The position numbers and the translations under genes were made by a program. A stretch of DNA of 64,000 nt, from NCBI GenBank assembly GCA_032207245.1, contig CM063503.1:108513531-108577530 (forward strand). Direction: 5' to 3'. The notes under the pieces were generated by a model. The model ran no database searches and had not been told where the DNA came from. It saw nothing but the letters and a program-made list of their open reading frames with translations. This document shows, piece after piece, positions 25,160-38,579 of this stretch. Source of the stretch: Pardosa pseudoannulata. Lineage: Eukaryota; Arthropoda; Arachnida; Araneae; Lycosidae. The stretch's first letter is position 1. The number at the start of each line of letters is the position of its first letter.

Positions 25160-28100
25160 AATTTATAATATTGTGTACTGAAATTATTTCGCTTAAAGGT
25201 TAAAGGTAATTAAAGGTATTTAAAGGTTTATTTTATTAAAATAATTTATTGGTGTATTTTATATTTACGCGTGTGCCAGACTTGCTCAATGTTAGGGTGC
25301 CACACAAAATTTTCAAAAATATCATACTGTCTGCACACTCAAAAGTTTAAAAAAAAAAAAACTGATCTGGAGCATAGCTTTACAACAGTGGTTGAACCCC
25401 CCCTCTCCGTTCCCTCTCTTGGGGATGCCTGGGGGTTTAAAAGAAAATGGATGGGTCTAGAATCGAAGAGGGCCTCTATAACGCGGATATCTATTTAAAA
25501 AATAATAAAAAATTTTAATTACCTACTGATTTCGGGAATAGACATTTAATCTAGTTAGTTTCAGATAACAATGTAATCTTTACTTTATCCCTCTGTGAAA
25601 AATATTTTCGACTATGGCCATGATATAATGTTTAAAAATTTATATTTCAAAGTAAGACACACATAACGTATAAAAAATTTTCACATAATTAAATATTGTT
25701 TCATCAAAATGTGTGTTTTTTTTCCTTCAATTTAAAAATATCTTGATTTTTTTTCAAATTATTGTAACTTATGAAACATGCAATTTTCTAAATCTCATCA
25801 TATATCAGATTTAATTCTACCCTTAAATCTGCCTTCCATTTCTCTATATATATTTACTTAATGTAACTACTTTATGGTACTTAGCATGCCAATATATTGC
25901 TCACATGGAACGAAATAATCGGATAGAGCTAAAACGTACTATCTTAAAATGTTCTTATGTAACATCGCATTTTACTTTAGGCTATACATTAAAAGGTTGT
26001 AAGTTTTCACACACTTAGCAATGATAATATCATTACTCGACTTACATCGACATAGTTTCTTAGTTATCTCAGTTGCTTCAATTTCTAACTGAGGTTAATT
26101 GAATGATTCTATTTTGTTAGTAGTAAAAATCTTTGATTCTTTAAATGCAGGGTGATAATTTTTATTTAAATACAAGTTTTTATCTTGAAAATGAAAGAAA
26201 AATTGATTTATTTAAAATGTTAAGAAGTCGGACTTTTAAATAATGAAATGTGTTTAAGTAAAACAGATATAAGTACAAGAAATAATAAGCCTTAATATCC
26301 CGCATAATTTATAAGTTTGTTTTTTATGAACTTCCCTACAAATTTTAAAATATAAATTTGTATTCAGTTTATTGTTAATGCAGTGTATATTAACTTTTTG
26401 GCGTATAATCAATTAAAAATGAAACATAAAAAGTACATTTCGTGCATATAAATTGCTCCCTATTTTTTAAAAAATTCATCGGAACTAAAAATAAAATTAT
26501 AAATTGAAGTGAAAGAAATGTATGTATAAAGTATAAGAAACCTTAATATTATATAAAAATTAAAGGCTTAATTTTTAATACTTTATTACTTAATACTTAA
26601 TACTTAATTTTCAATAGTAATGATTATTATCTACATTACTATTTTTAAAGACTTATAAATATATATATTCATATATGAAAATATTCATACAATAGAATTG
26701 TACTAATTATTTGAATATATATCACTTTATGGTAATAAATATTGGAAAATATTATTTGAATATATATAATATATTTCACACACTTGTTTAATTTCTTCAT
26801 GGATGGAAATAAAATTTATTTAAAATTCAAAGAGCTAAGTATACGAAGTTATAGAATATGAGTACTTTGAAGTTAAAAGGAAAAAATTTACATTTAATCA
26901 CAAAATATTCACCAAATAGAGACGACAGAACTTTTTTTTTTTTGTTTTCCTTTAAAATATTTCAACTTTGAAGTAATAAGATTATTTTCAATTATGATAA
27001 CATGCCTATTAAAACATGCATACGATTATATCAGAAGTATAATTAATCTATTTTCCCTTTTCCAGTAGCGTTTTATTCATTTTTTCTGATTTATAGAAAC
27101 AACGATTATTTTTTTTATCTAAAGCTAGCTTTCCCAGCTTACATAATTCCTCTTACAAGGTAAATAATTCAATGAATATTTTGATATATACCATTGTTTA
27201 TATTTTGATTTTTATGGAATTGCAATTTTTAATATTTTCTTTTAGCCTAGACAACAATAAAATTTTATTAAACCATGGCACAATTCAAAATGTTGCAAAT
27301 TTAAATTTAGAATGTCCTCTTTGTTGTTATTATTATAGTGATTTTTATATATGACTTTTGAAATTTAAAACAATCTTAGTACTTCTTTTCTGAATTTTTC
27401 TTAGAAGGTATAATTTATTTTCATAATAAATGATTTAGAAAACAGTTTGTTGCTTATCATTGTTTATTATTTCAACTTAAAGGCTTTTTTCTATATATAT
27501 TTTTTTCTAGTCTAAGAAGAGTGTATAAACTTGTCAGCATTACACCATTCAAAATTCTGTTAAATTAAATTTATAATATTTATTTCTTAATGACCGTTTT
27601 TTATTAAACTTTTATTGTTTATAAGACAATTTAGAGATAGCTATTATATTGACTCCAGCAAACATACCATTTTAGTTTAAAATACTTTACTTCTTTGAAC
27701 AGCATTATGATTAAGAAACACTTTACCCCTAGACGCGAAAAGTTTTATTGCTATTGTGAATGAGAATAAATTAAACAAATCATAATAAACAAATAATTAA
27801 TTGCAGATAATTATTAAATATAAATCATCTTATTTTCACAAAGATTAGAATCTTCAAATAAAAGTCAAATATTCAGTATATTTCAATGATATTATACACG
27901 GTAGACCATTTTATTTCTTTCAATTACGACAAATATTATATTGAACACAAATACAAGTCTAATATTTAATAATGGTATGCATTAGTGGTGTGTGAATTGT
28001 TTACTACTAGTTAATCATATGACTTTAAAACTAATTTTTTTGATTTAGCATATTTTCCTAAATAAAGTGCATATCATCATCAATAAAATATTCAATTTTA

Positions 28101-30639
28101 TTCTTTGCGCAATTATTTCAATATGTTCTAAACAGTAGACCATTTTATTCCTCACTAAGTAATGAAATAAATGTTGAAATCTATATCATTCAAGAGCGGT
28201 ATGCCAAAATTTTTTCAGAAAAAAATTAAATAATGAAATATTAAACTATGATTTCATCAGTGTCAGCATTAAATTAACGTTTAGTTTCAAATATATGTAT
28301 ATAAGTTTTTATTTTATGCTTGCATTTAGTTTATTTTCCCTAGACAAATATTTACAACATGATTATTATTACTTCACCATTATGAAAATATCAAGGAACA
28401 TTAACTTTCGACCACATTCTAATAGAAATAATAGAGTGAAATTGATAATCTTTATGTTTGAAAAATTTAATTAATAAATTTCAACTTTTCATTTTCTACA
28501 GTTAAATTCAAAAATATTTCTACATTTTAGATAATTTCTATTATTTTAAGTACAGCTATTTACATATTGGTGAGTACCATCTGAATAACATTACTGTGTC
28601 AAAATTTTCTTTCATGTAACTGTATAACAGAAACATAAACTATAATTAGAAAAGTTCTTTTAAAAAGAATATTCAAGTAGAGTAAATTTTAAATCTCACA
28701 GTAACATAAATATCAGCAAGCCCAATAAAAATACTAAAAATAATTTCTTCAAAAAATATCTTAATTTTAATTGTTTAAGAGTAAAAAAATCATATTTGTT
28801 TTGTATGTAGTTATTCTTTGTAGAATGTATTTTTTACCATTTTCATTACTTGTTTCGTTAAAATATTTTAATATAGCTTTTTAAAGCTGATGAAGATTTT
28901 AAGTTTCGTAGCTCAAAGTTAGGAAACACTTTGCCACTCTAATAAAAATAAAGTTCTTCTAAAAATTTAATTTCTACTCATTTAAGTACAACAAATTAGT
29001 TGAAGTAATTCAAAGCATCAAATTCTTTAATGAATACAATTTTTTTTATCTTTTTCTACTTAATCATTATATGTTTTTTTGCGCTTTATCCGTCTCAAAT
29101 GTGTTTCATAAAGGAAAATATTTGTTAATTTACAGAACTAATTTTTTACCGAACAATGGAATTTTTCTTAGAAAAAAATGCTTACTTTTTTGTTCCTTCA
29201 TAGAAAATAAAGAATAACTTATTAGCCTCAGAAAATAAGATTTATTTCTTCTTTTCTTAAGTAACGGTGGACATTTCTCATTCATTTTTAGCATTTCTAA
29301 CTAAGCATATTGTTATATAACAGAAGCGGAAATTTCTACTTTTTTGGAAATTAAAGACTTTATCTTATGTTAAATAGTACTTAAATGCCCTTTTTATTTC
29401 ATCAAAATAAAACAATTAAAGTAATAAAAATCTTTTTTCTAATATTTATATTGTTTTTTCATATTTGTTCATTTCATATTCGTTTTAACTTCCAAGTTAT
29501 GAAAAGCAGTGCAGCGTAAAGATAATTAAATAATTCTTTTTTATATTTATAGACATATTTGAGATATATATGTATAGTATAAGGAACGAATATTTTTATG
29601 TAAGAATATTTTCTTTATATAAATTTCTAAATTAATTTATTTTATTCTATAAAAGTCAAACATAACCTTAAAAAGATAAATAATGGCATTTTTAATCTTA
29701 TATTTATTAAAATAATTTTATTGAAATAAAGAAGTCTTAAAGATTATATAAAAGGAAAAATATTTTTATTTATATTTATGTTTCATTTAATATTTTTATA
29801 AGTTTCTTAAGGAACGAATGTTATTTAACCAGTGTCTATTAGAATATTATTTTATTAATTTTTTAAAATTAATTTTTTTTTTATATACAAAATATAAACT
29901 TATTATATAATATAATATATTTTTAATCTCAATACCTTTATGAATTTTTGCTATATTAAAATAAATTATTTAAATCCGAAGTCTTTTTATAGTCTAAAAA
30001 GAAAAATAAATTATGCATTATTAATGGCATTTCATTTAATACCTTTATGCTAAAGAAAATAAATTTTATTGAAATAAAACCGAAGTCTTAAAAAGTTGTT
30101 ATAAAATAAAATCATATAAGTACATTTTATTTCCATTAACTGTTTATTTACAGTAAGTTTTTATTATTTTTATATTCACTTATGTATATTACAATAAAAT
30201 ATATAAGGATAATTTTATTTTTTATATCTTTTGTATTTCCTTTTTTATGATTTTCTTATTTAAAATTATCCATTATTTAAGATCATTAATCCTCCATACA
30301 GTTTAATCTCTAAATGCATGTGTATACAAATTTTCTTATTTAAATTAAGTCTCCATGTTTAATCTCTAAATCTGTTTTTTCAAAAATTAGTTTTTCCAAC
30401 TGTCTTTTTCCTATCCATAAAAAGATTTTAAAGTAGTAATCATGTTTTTTCTTTAGTTTGGTTGATTTCAGTTTAAACTTTTCTATTTTTCTCATTTTAT
30501 TACTTTATTTTATTTTGTCTAGTTTTAATCCTCTTATAGTTCTTTAAGTTACATTTTGTAAATATCTATCAGTTGAGAACAAAACTATATAAGAACTCAA
30601 GTATAAAAGGTCTTGTATATTTTTGATTACGTAACATAA
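25158..30639. other. Long AT-rich gene-free stretch
   Basis: Between 25260 and 25500 there is a GC-richer patch with ACAACAGTGGTTGAACCCCC, which faintly resembles hAT-type ends (CAGTGGTT), but I find no matching opposite end. A 17-mer here (25392-25408) recurs at 39734-39750. From 25500 to 30640 the DNA is very AT-rich with poly(A)/poly(T) runs and no coding signal, tRNA-like boxes or inverted ends that I can support. Confidence 0.5.
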
Positions 30640-30648
30640 GCTCTTTAT

Positions 30649-30960
30649 CTGCAAGTCTTGTGGTTTATGTGATGGAAGCTATGAGCTAAGAAGGTTCAAA
30701 CTCCAACCCCGAGAGTTACGTTTCTTCTCTTTTTCAAAAATTAATACTCTGTTCAGTTACCAGGACGAAAGTTATAAGAATATGCTGTAACACTCAATCG
30801 GTCACCCTTGGACAACACAAAGAAACAAAGTGGGTCCTCGTAATTTAGAAGCAGGGACCAAGCAGTACGTCCTAGATTTGGTCTGCCACCTCCAAAGGTA
30901 GAATTTGCGAACTTAGAGGACATTACGGCCATAAACCTATTTTACCTTCCCCATCCACTT
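30649..30960 (+). mobile_element. Possible degenerate SINE or other retroposon
   Basis: GC content rises sharply against the flanks. Near the start, GGTTTATGTGATGG is a poor A box, and GGTTCAAACTCC at about 30692 resembles a polymerase III B box, with spacing suitable for a tRNA-derived head. The rest (GGGTCCTCGTAATTTAGAAG, GGTCTGCCACCTCC) is not recognised. It sits just upstream of a diverged copy of the SINE seen at 16935 and 22030. A different TE class is possible. Confidence 0.3.
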
Positions 30961-31030
30961 TTAATAAACACAGAGGCCGAAACATACTCCCTTTTTATAT
31001 AATATCATGTATGTGTGTGAAGTTTAAATT

Positions 31031-31150
31031 TGGCTTGGTCAGTTCGGTGGGTAATTAGACCAGAATGTGCAGCTTAAAGTAGATTCTGAACTGTTAGAAA
31101 CACCTACGCCACTAGCAGAGAACTTTTACACTCCCATAGTGAAAGGCAGT
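31031..31150 (-). mobile_element. Diverged SINE fragment related to copies A and B
   Basis: In reverse complement the order AATCTACTTTAAGCTG, TTCTGGTCTAATTACCCAC parallels AATCGGCTTTAAGGTG, CCCGGTCTCATTAGCCCTC of copies A/B, preceded by a GTGGCGTAGGTGTTT block matching their GTGGCTTGGATGTTC. It is clearly more diverged, with no intact B box, and looks like an older subfamily. Its left part lies inside the tandem duplication at 31093-31445. Confidence 0.55.
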
Positions 31151-31445
31151 GTTGTATTTGTAATATCTTATGTTATGCTTATAGTAGTCTTATGTAGTTT
31201 TCAATGAAATATTACCAGACTTTATACGATATTTGAGTTTAAAAAAACTCTGATGTATGAACGCCATGGTTAGAAACACCTACGCCATCAGCAGAGAACT
31301 TTTACACTCCCGTAGTGAAAGGTAGTGTTGTATTTGTAATACCTTATGTTATGCTTATAGTAGTCTTATGTAGTTTTCACTGAAACAGTACCAGAGTTTA
31401 TACGATATTTGAGTATGCAAAAAGGCTGATGTATGAAAGCCACGT
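31093..31445. repeat. Tandem duplication, two copies of 176 bp
   Basis: GTTAGAAACACCTACGCCA begins at 31093 and again at 31269. The copies stay aligned through CTTTTACACTCC, GTATTTGTAATA, TTATGCTTATAGTAGTC and GATGTATGAA to about 31445, with few differences, so the duplication is recent relative to the SINE remnant it carries. Confidence 0.93.
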
Positions 31446-31763
31446 CTAATCAACAAGTCTATAAAATTGTATGAAGTTAAACAAAGAAAGCTGTATAATG
31501 ACATTATATACGAATCTATAGAATAACGTATACAAAAGTGCAGATTGAACAAGAGAAAAATGCATGAAATGACTTAGGCAAATATGCAGTCGAGTGTTTA
31601 AGTACGCTACTGCCAGAGTTATGTGAAGTGAGATGATTTAAATAACTATGTAGTATATATGACTACACACGCATGTTCTTTTTCTTTCATATTTTAGTTC
31701 CATCAATTATATATAATTAAAAAGGGACAAATTGGCTACGAAAATTAGAAAGATAATTTTTTT

Positions 31764-32340
31764 TTAACCCTAAGCTTCCCGGAGTTCACCGGCCTCGTAG
31801 GCACGGTGCAACTACTTTGAACAAAACACCAACAAAATTGCTTTTGATGATGAATAGAAAATTTATATTGCAAAATATACTTTATTAAAGGTTTAAAATA
31901 TATTTCGGATTATTTGATATATTAATTTTTAAATGTATTTTGGACTATACATTTTTTATTTGCATTCCGAAAGCACAGACATGAGAAACACAAAAGTTAA
32001 AAACTTAAATCACGTCTTAATATTTGATCTTTATATTTCACCATTTTAATCATATAACGATGTATTTTTCACAGCATCTCTCCTCCGACCAGAAACACTC
32101 ACTAAATATTCAAAAGTGAATGCGTATGCACTGGGTCTCTGGAGCCCTAATAAATTTAAAGTATCCCTTTCTGAGAAAATTATTCATAGGTAATTGAAGA
32201 AATGCATGGTACTGGAATCTAGAAGACCTATAAGACATCTACTTTAAGTTTAGTATAATTTATTTTTATTGAGTGATTTTTGGTGGAATGTTTTTATAAC
32301 GGTCGGATCTCAGAGGCCCGGCAGCGTCCTCGCGTGTTAA
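31764..32340. mobile_element. TTAA-flanked element, ~569 bp, probable piggyBac type
   Basis: TTAA at 31764-31767 and 32337-32340. The left end reads CCCTAAGCTTCCCGGAG and carries CACCGGCCTCG; the right end in reverse complement reads CACGCGAGGACGCTGCCGGG followed by CCTCTGAG. The extreme termini match poorly, but both ends carry GC-rich CCGG(CC/GCC)TC subterminal motifs in AT-rich surroundings. No transposase frame is visible. TTAA bracketing with a GC-rich subterminal region fits a piggyBac-type non-autonomous element. Confidence 0.5.
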
Positions 32341-32883
32341 CTGTAACATGTTAAGTTTATTAAAAAATGAAGGAATATAAACGAACTCAACTCAATAGTA
32401 TATAATTATTGTATGCTTGAAAGATGAGTAATTTTTTTTCAGTTTTTATACAATTATTGTTGGTATAAAATTGGATTTTTTTTTGTTGGATCATTGTTTT
32501 GAATTACCTAAAATATCTTATTATTTAAGGAAGGTGTGCAATTGTCCTAATTTTTTGCACTTTGTCCAATGCTTGGAGAAATATAATGACCCATTGAAAA
32601 TTAATAAAAATTATATTTCTCTGATATTCTACTTAGTCATTCATATATTTTAAAACAATATTTTTCTTTTAATCCTAAACTAGTAATTCAAGTTATCTTT
32701 AAAGAACCTTATTATTAATCTTGAGAAACTTAGAAAAAAAATGAATATTACGTACATATATAAGCATAATAAAACGGTTACAACAAAAGTATGGAGAATG
32801 AAAATATTTTTTACTAAATAATGTGTTTAAAATACAAGGAGCTGTTTAGTGAAATTTCTAAGAAACTAAAGAAAATTAGCTTT

Positions 32884-32998
32884 AAAATTACACAAATGTA
32901 AATCCGGGGCAAAAGAGCAACACACAGCTGTTTCGAATCACGTTGCATCTTTGAAGCAGCTGTTTTCTGTGTTCGCCTATTTACATTTGTGTAAATTT
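32884..32998. repeat. Long palindrome / hairpin-type MITE, ~115 bp
   Basis: The arms at 32884-32903 (AAAATTACACAAATGTAAAT) and 32979-32998 are inverted repeats matching about 19 of 20. Pairing continues inward with gaps: CACACAGCTGTTTCG against GAAGCAGCTGTTTTCTGTG. The whole could fold into one hairpin, as foldback elements or palindromic MITEs do. No coding capacity. Confidence 0.75.
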
Positions 32999-32999
32999 G

Positions 33000-34679
33000 A
33001 TTATTTTTATAAGTAAAAAATAACTTTAATAATACATAACTTTGTAAAGCTTCTTATATCTTAACTCATAATACAGTGCTAAATTATTCATTTTTTGTAT
33101 CGTCAATACAGTTTAAAAAATAAAAAACGAGACCTTTAAACTAGATTTTTAAGAGCGCTCTAAAGTCAGATATGTGATAAACTTTAAAACTATTGTTATA
33201 TAGATCGAATTTTATTTTTTTATATTTAACATGCTGTTATTAACACGCTAATTACTTTGAGAATCAAACAACAAAATCATTGTAAAAATATTCAATTTAT
33301 CTTTCAAACATTATGTCCTAGAAACATTTTTTCTTGCTATCATTTACAAAGTTTTAGCAAAAAAAAAATTCTTAAATTATACTTTTTATGTGGTTCTTGT
33401 TAAAATAGTAGTGTGATTTGGATCGTTGCGGTCTATTTTTTAAACACGCGCAAATAATGGTAGTTAAATAGTAAGAAGTAAAAATATGCAAAGTAAATTA
33501 CACTGACAGTGCCAACAAAATGTAACAAAAATGTTATTTGCGTTATACACGGATGACAATAATTAAAAAAAAAATTTCTTATCATAATACTGGTTTTAAA
33601 TATATGCATAATGTAGATTTAAATTATATATTTTCTCTCTTTTACCTGGTTCTCCTTTGAATCTCGATACCACATACCGATATCTTTTATTTATAATGAT
33701 ATAAATATTTTAAAACTATCTGTTAAAATGTGAAGTAGCATAAGCTGTATATATTTTATCAAATTAGAAATTTAAAACGAATCTTTGGTCAATAACACTA
33801 CCTCTGGAACTTTTGACAAAGTATATACATTCGACAAAATACATAAAATATTTTTCAGCGTCTATAACTTTATAAAGATAACTGTTAGTACAAAATACAA
33901 TAAAATCTAACAAGTCAGTCAAAATTTCTCCTGAATAAACCACAGTTGTCACCACAAATAAAATATTAATATGCGTAATAAATTGTTTAATCTTCAAAAG
34001 ACACATGGCAAAGATCTTCTAAGCTTGAACATTATCTGAGATTTTAAAATTTAATGACGCTACTTTTGACATTTTCAAAAAAAGATTTTTGAAAATCGTG
34101 CCTTAAGTAGGCATTGTTTATAATGTGTAAAAATATCGTGTTCAAGCTCAGGGATAACTTGAAAAGTGCCATATGGAAACTTCTACTTTTGGAACAACCT
34201 TTCTTGCTGGTTTGCGGAATTCAAATCTGGCCATATTAATTACTACTTTGGAACGTTTGGAAGATACATTAAAGTGAAAATAACAAAAGCACAAAAAAGC
34301 AGCAGCTTGTGTTAAACAACAGTATATTAAAATTTGTAGATCATGGAATACATACAAAATATATTAAAGAGCAGTGCATACAATACTTTGAACGAAGGTC
34401 AAAGAAATGAGGTAACTTTATTTCAAGTGTACGACTTTAAAAACTGTTTGTAGTATTTTTTTTATTTCAAGATGTAATGACTAATAAAACAGGAAAACAT
34501 CATTAAACCATCATTTCGAATTAAACCTGCAGTTATCGAACATATATGTGAGGGTTAAGTTTGTCTTTCGTGGTCATCACATAATAGTCATCTGGAAATG
34601 TTCTGTCCAGTGTTTTGGGAATTCTCCATTGAATAATATTCTTCTAATATCTGTAAAAAGAAACACACATCCAAATCTC
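33000..34679. other. AT-rich stretch without a supported gene
   Basis: Minus-strand open frames at 33764-34006 and 34148-34357 have no recognisable domain. The latter includes a basic stretch (FRKPARKVVPK) and lies beside the Tc3-like relic, so it could be flanking element sequence, but I cannot support a gene. Confidence 0.4.
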
Positions 34680-35600
34680 ATAATATACGACATTAATGGA
34701 CCAGATGATTCCTTTTTTTCAGAGGATGTAATTAGTCTCTTGTACATTGAATCCATAAGACCATGCATAGTACTTGCATCAATGTTATTCCAGCAGGTTT
34801 TAATAGCATTAAATAAATTTAACTGTAAATAAAATGTAGTCCATTGTTTTTTACATTTTGGGCTAAAATACTAGAAAGGTTTTCTATTATATTCAGATAG
34901 GGATTAAGAAGTGGCTATTAAAGGCATTTCTCCTGGTTTGCTTCCAATCAAGATTTAGTTAACTTCGAAACATGAACCTAAGAGTTGTCCTACTGAAATG
35001 TCCAGTCTCCTGAAGTTATAACTAAAGCAAAGGGTAATAAATTATCTCCTAACATAGCTTGATAAATAATTAAATTCATTTTGTTATGCATGATAACAAT
35101 AAGAGTGGTTCCATAGGCAACAAACGAAGCCCAAACCATTACCGAGCAACTTCGAAATTGACGTTTTGAAAAATATGAGGTTCCAATCGTAAATCATGCC
35201 AAAACATTTACAATCATCGGGTCCATCGAAATTAAATTTCTTCCCATCAGAAAACACAACAACTGTCAAGTTTGTGTCTTATTTTAAATGTTTTCTCGTA
35301 ACGTCTAAGCGAGCATTTTTGTGGTGCTTAGAAGGAGAGGGGGTTCCTTTAAATTTTTTTATGGGAATGTTACTTAAAACATTTCTAATCATTCGGCTTG
35401 TACATGGTAATTGTAACTATTCTTGAATTTAGGCCACTGACATTTTTTGCCCTGTAGCTAGCTTCCGGATTTGTCTTGATTGCCTTATAGTTAAGGATTC
35501 TGGTTTCCCTGTTTGCTTCTTACTGCGGTAATCTTCAGGATTTCTGAGAAAACTGTTATTTCAGTCTGGCAACTTCCTATTTTTCTTGTAAAAAAGCATC
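34680..35600 (-). pseudogene. Tc1/mariner (Tc3-like) DD34E transposase, heavily degraded
   Basis: Across shifting frames the minus strand gives, in order: NPEDYRSKKQTGKPESLT (N-terminal DNA-binding region, about 35480-35540), FSDGKKFNFDGPD with the first catalytic Asp at 35246-35248 (normally SDEKKF; Glu changed to Gly), GDWTFQ-stop-DN with the second Asp at 34987-34989, NIIENLSSILA with the catalytic Glu at 34882-34884, and IKTCWNNIDASTMHGLMDSM at the C-terminus. The second Asp and Glu are 34 residues apart, the Tc1-type DD34E spacing. At least three in-frame stops follow the TFQ region and frameshifts occur, so it is a fossil. I did not find its terminal repeats. Confidence 0.85.
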
Positions 35601-37737
35601 AAGGCATTCCAGCTCCATTTATAGTTAATATTTTAAATTGTTCACCATTGGATAACTTTTTCCTCTTTGCACATTATAAACACAACAAATACAAAATGAA
35701 TGAACGTAGCACTTTAAAATTTACCTAAACCTTCAAGGCGACCTGCATTCTTAAGTCTGGTATTATGCCAAAGGAGGCAAAAACCATCAACTGTATAACT
35801 TTTTCCAAATTTTTCGCATTTGTTGTAAGAAATTATCATAATTTATGTTCTGTCCTTCCATTTTTCTAAACAAAAGTTGTGCATATTATTACGATGTTGA
35901 TCATGCAAAAGAAAACATGATTTGCGTTATCAACAATTCCATTACTTTTTGACTTTTGTAAAATTTTATATCTGCTTTAAATTTTTTTCCCAGTACTGCA
36001 TATAATCAAAGTATACGACAAATATTACTATCACTCACATATTTTTTTTAAATGATGAAACTTGTCAATAACCTTAATTGCAAGTGCGGTATGTTCTATA
36101 CTTGGTTTAGCATGTGCAGTTCCTGGCGCTCTCTTTGTGAAGAAAAAGAATTGATATTATTATTTTTTATTACCAGATGGCATATCCATGAGAAAGTAAC
36201 AGCATGCTTAAGGAAAAAATATAAATATTCAATCTTATATACCTAGATAAATAGTGCATCCCGTATTTCCTATGCGGTCATTTCAAGAAATATAAATACA
36301 ATTTAATATCATGGAGTGGGACTGAGTTAAAATATTCCTGGTTTATCTACCTACTGGTATCGATCCTATGTTACAGCTTGCAAACCATAACAATTATGTT
36401 GTAAATATAGGTTTAAACACATTTTTTAAGATTTAATTTATTGTGGTAACATCATTAATTTTAAAAATATCAGAAAATAGTACAAGAAAAGACTATACAT
36501 TCTTTATTACATTTAACCGTATTTTATATTTAAAATACATTGTTTTTAGAATAAGATAGCCTTAAGAGGCTATATTTATTTATTTACTTTAATAGGTAAT
36601 TATCTAATTATTATATTTCAACTACAATCTCCGTAGTTTTTTTTTCCTTATGAACTAGGGCAAAGCAAATTCTGCACTTAACTGCTACCGTAACACCGAA
36701 AATTAATCTATTCTTGAAACAGTAACATATTCATCCCTTTAAATATCTTCTACCTTAAACATTCTGTTTTAAATTTAAACATCTTTTAAGTATGCTTCTC
36801 AAAGAATATAGTATTCTCACGCTCAGAATATCAACTTTTCTTAAAGAGTCCAAATAAAATATATCGTGCTTTTACATATAATATTCATGGGTATAAAATA
36901 GAACATAAAATATTCCTTGAAATATAAATCATTTATTTCAGAACTTTTAGAAATAAATTTACATAAACATTGATATATTTCTCCATAATTTTCTACGTAA
37001 ACTAGAATAGGAGTTTCTATATATGCAGTTAGTTTTCTTCATAACTAAAAAGGAAACATAAATACTTTCGAACACATATTATTTTTCTAGTGATCAGAAA
37101 TAACAAAATATATTTGTACTACATCTAAAAGGGGTTAAAGAAAGGAACAATATTTTTTAAATGCTGAAAACATAAGGCTTTAGAAGGAATATAAATGAAA
37201 TCAATTTGGGCAAATGACTAGGTTCCGTGCCGTGAATTTTGATTCACTATTTTATCCCTTGGCAGACTTGGAGGGATTATTTTTTTTACTATCATGAGTA
37301 ATTGCGCAAAATCTTCCACTTCCGTTTCTTTTATTGCTCTTTATAGCATAATCATCTTGTACTTATAATTTAATTGCTTTGGGCAGGAAAAAAATATATG
37401 AGATAATATTCATTTTCTCCATTAATAAAATATATAGTTCCAATTAGTAGTTTTACTAATATGAAAAGGAGTTTTTTATTTATACTCCGAATACGTTTTC
37501 ATATCTGAGGTCATCCAGGAAGATATTATAGTAATGCGTTTTTTTAAAAATTGCACTTGAATCAATCCAAAGATCTTATAATTGTTAATAAACATTTTAT
37601 TCCTATTGATAATTAAATCAAAGAACTATTTATGTGATCTCTGTTAATCATTTACAGGAGCAACTGAACGTATATACTATTTATCTCAATTATATTAAAC
37701 CAAAAAAAATTTCATGGTTTTGTTTCTACCAAATAGC
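35601..37737. other. AT-rich stretch without a supported gene
   Basis: 35601-35900 may include leader or end sequence of the Tc3-like relic on the minus strand. Beyond that I see nothing; the open frame at 36052-36246 has no recognisable domain. Confidence 0.4.
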
Positions 37738-38104
37738 TTTTTTTATATTAATACGTAAAAGATAATGATGTTTTATATTTGTCTGGGTGTAATCGAAAAC
37801 ACTTTTCAACAAATCGTAAGTAAATTTTGATACATGCTTCTTGGAATAATCTAAAGTGCATTTTAAATTTTAAATTTTGAAAACAGATAAACTCCCAGTA
37901 AACACATTAAAACTATAAATAATATATGTCTTTTTCATACTGTTATATAAAGAGAAAGATGTTTTATATTTGTCTAGAGATAACCGAAAGAAAACTTTTG
38001 GTAAATCGTCAGCAAATTTTGACAAATACTTCTTAGAATAATCGTAAGTACTCTTAACATCTTGAAAAAGAATGAACTTCTATTAAACACTTTAAAGCTA
38101 TATT
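37738..38104. repeat. Tandem duplication, two copies of ~191 bp
   Basis: GATGTTTTATATTTGTCT occurs at 37767 and 37958, followed in both by an AATCG/AACCGAAA block, AAATCGTAAGTAAATTTTGA (AAATCGTCAGCAAATTTTGA in copy 2), CTTCTTGGAATAATC/CTTCTTAGAATAATC and a CTTTAAAGCTATA-like end. Moderately diverged. Confidence 0.8.
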
Positions 38105-38579
38105 ACGTCCAAGCCCTAGTGTTAACTTTTATTAACGGACTTCTATAAAAATCTGCATGTACGGTTTAAGTGTTAAAAAGCATATATCTCCATGCCAGTG
38201 GCTCGCTCTTGATTCCAGGTAGGAGAGATTAACTTTTTCTCATATAACATTGATATTTGTTAAAACATGTAACGAAATTTCTTCTCTTCTGATTATCTAC
38301 ATTTTACTAGAATTTTTTTTTTTTTTGTTTATACATTTGTTGAAAAATGACGTTTGTGTTTATGGAGGAAACCCATTTGGAAAGTTTTTTTTTCTTGTTA
38401 AAGTTTCATTTATTTAAAAAAAAAATGAATTGTCTTCTTTTTAATTTTTTTATTGCTGTTATCCAATATAATATAAAATATAATTTAAATTATGAAATTA
38501 AAATAACTTTTCACTATAAAGAACCTTACTTATCCAAACTAAAAGCTGAGTGGAAAGTGACTACTAGATGTGTATGTGC

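Noticed and set aside
25270..25500. CAGTGGTT motif considered as a hAT transposon end
   Set aside because: No inverted partner end and no 8 bp target duplication could be found nearby.
34548..34832. Plus-strand open frame of 94 codons, and another at 35196-35426
   Set aside because: Both are antisense shadows of the minus-strand Tc3-like transposase relic.
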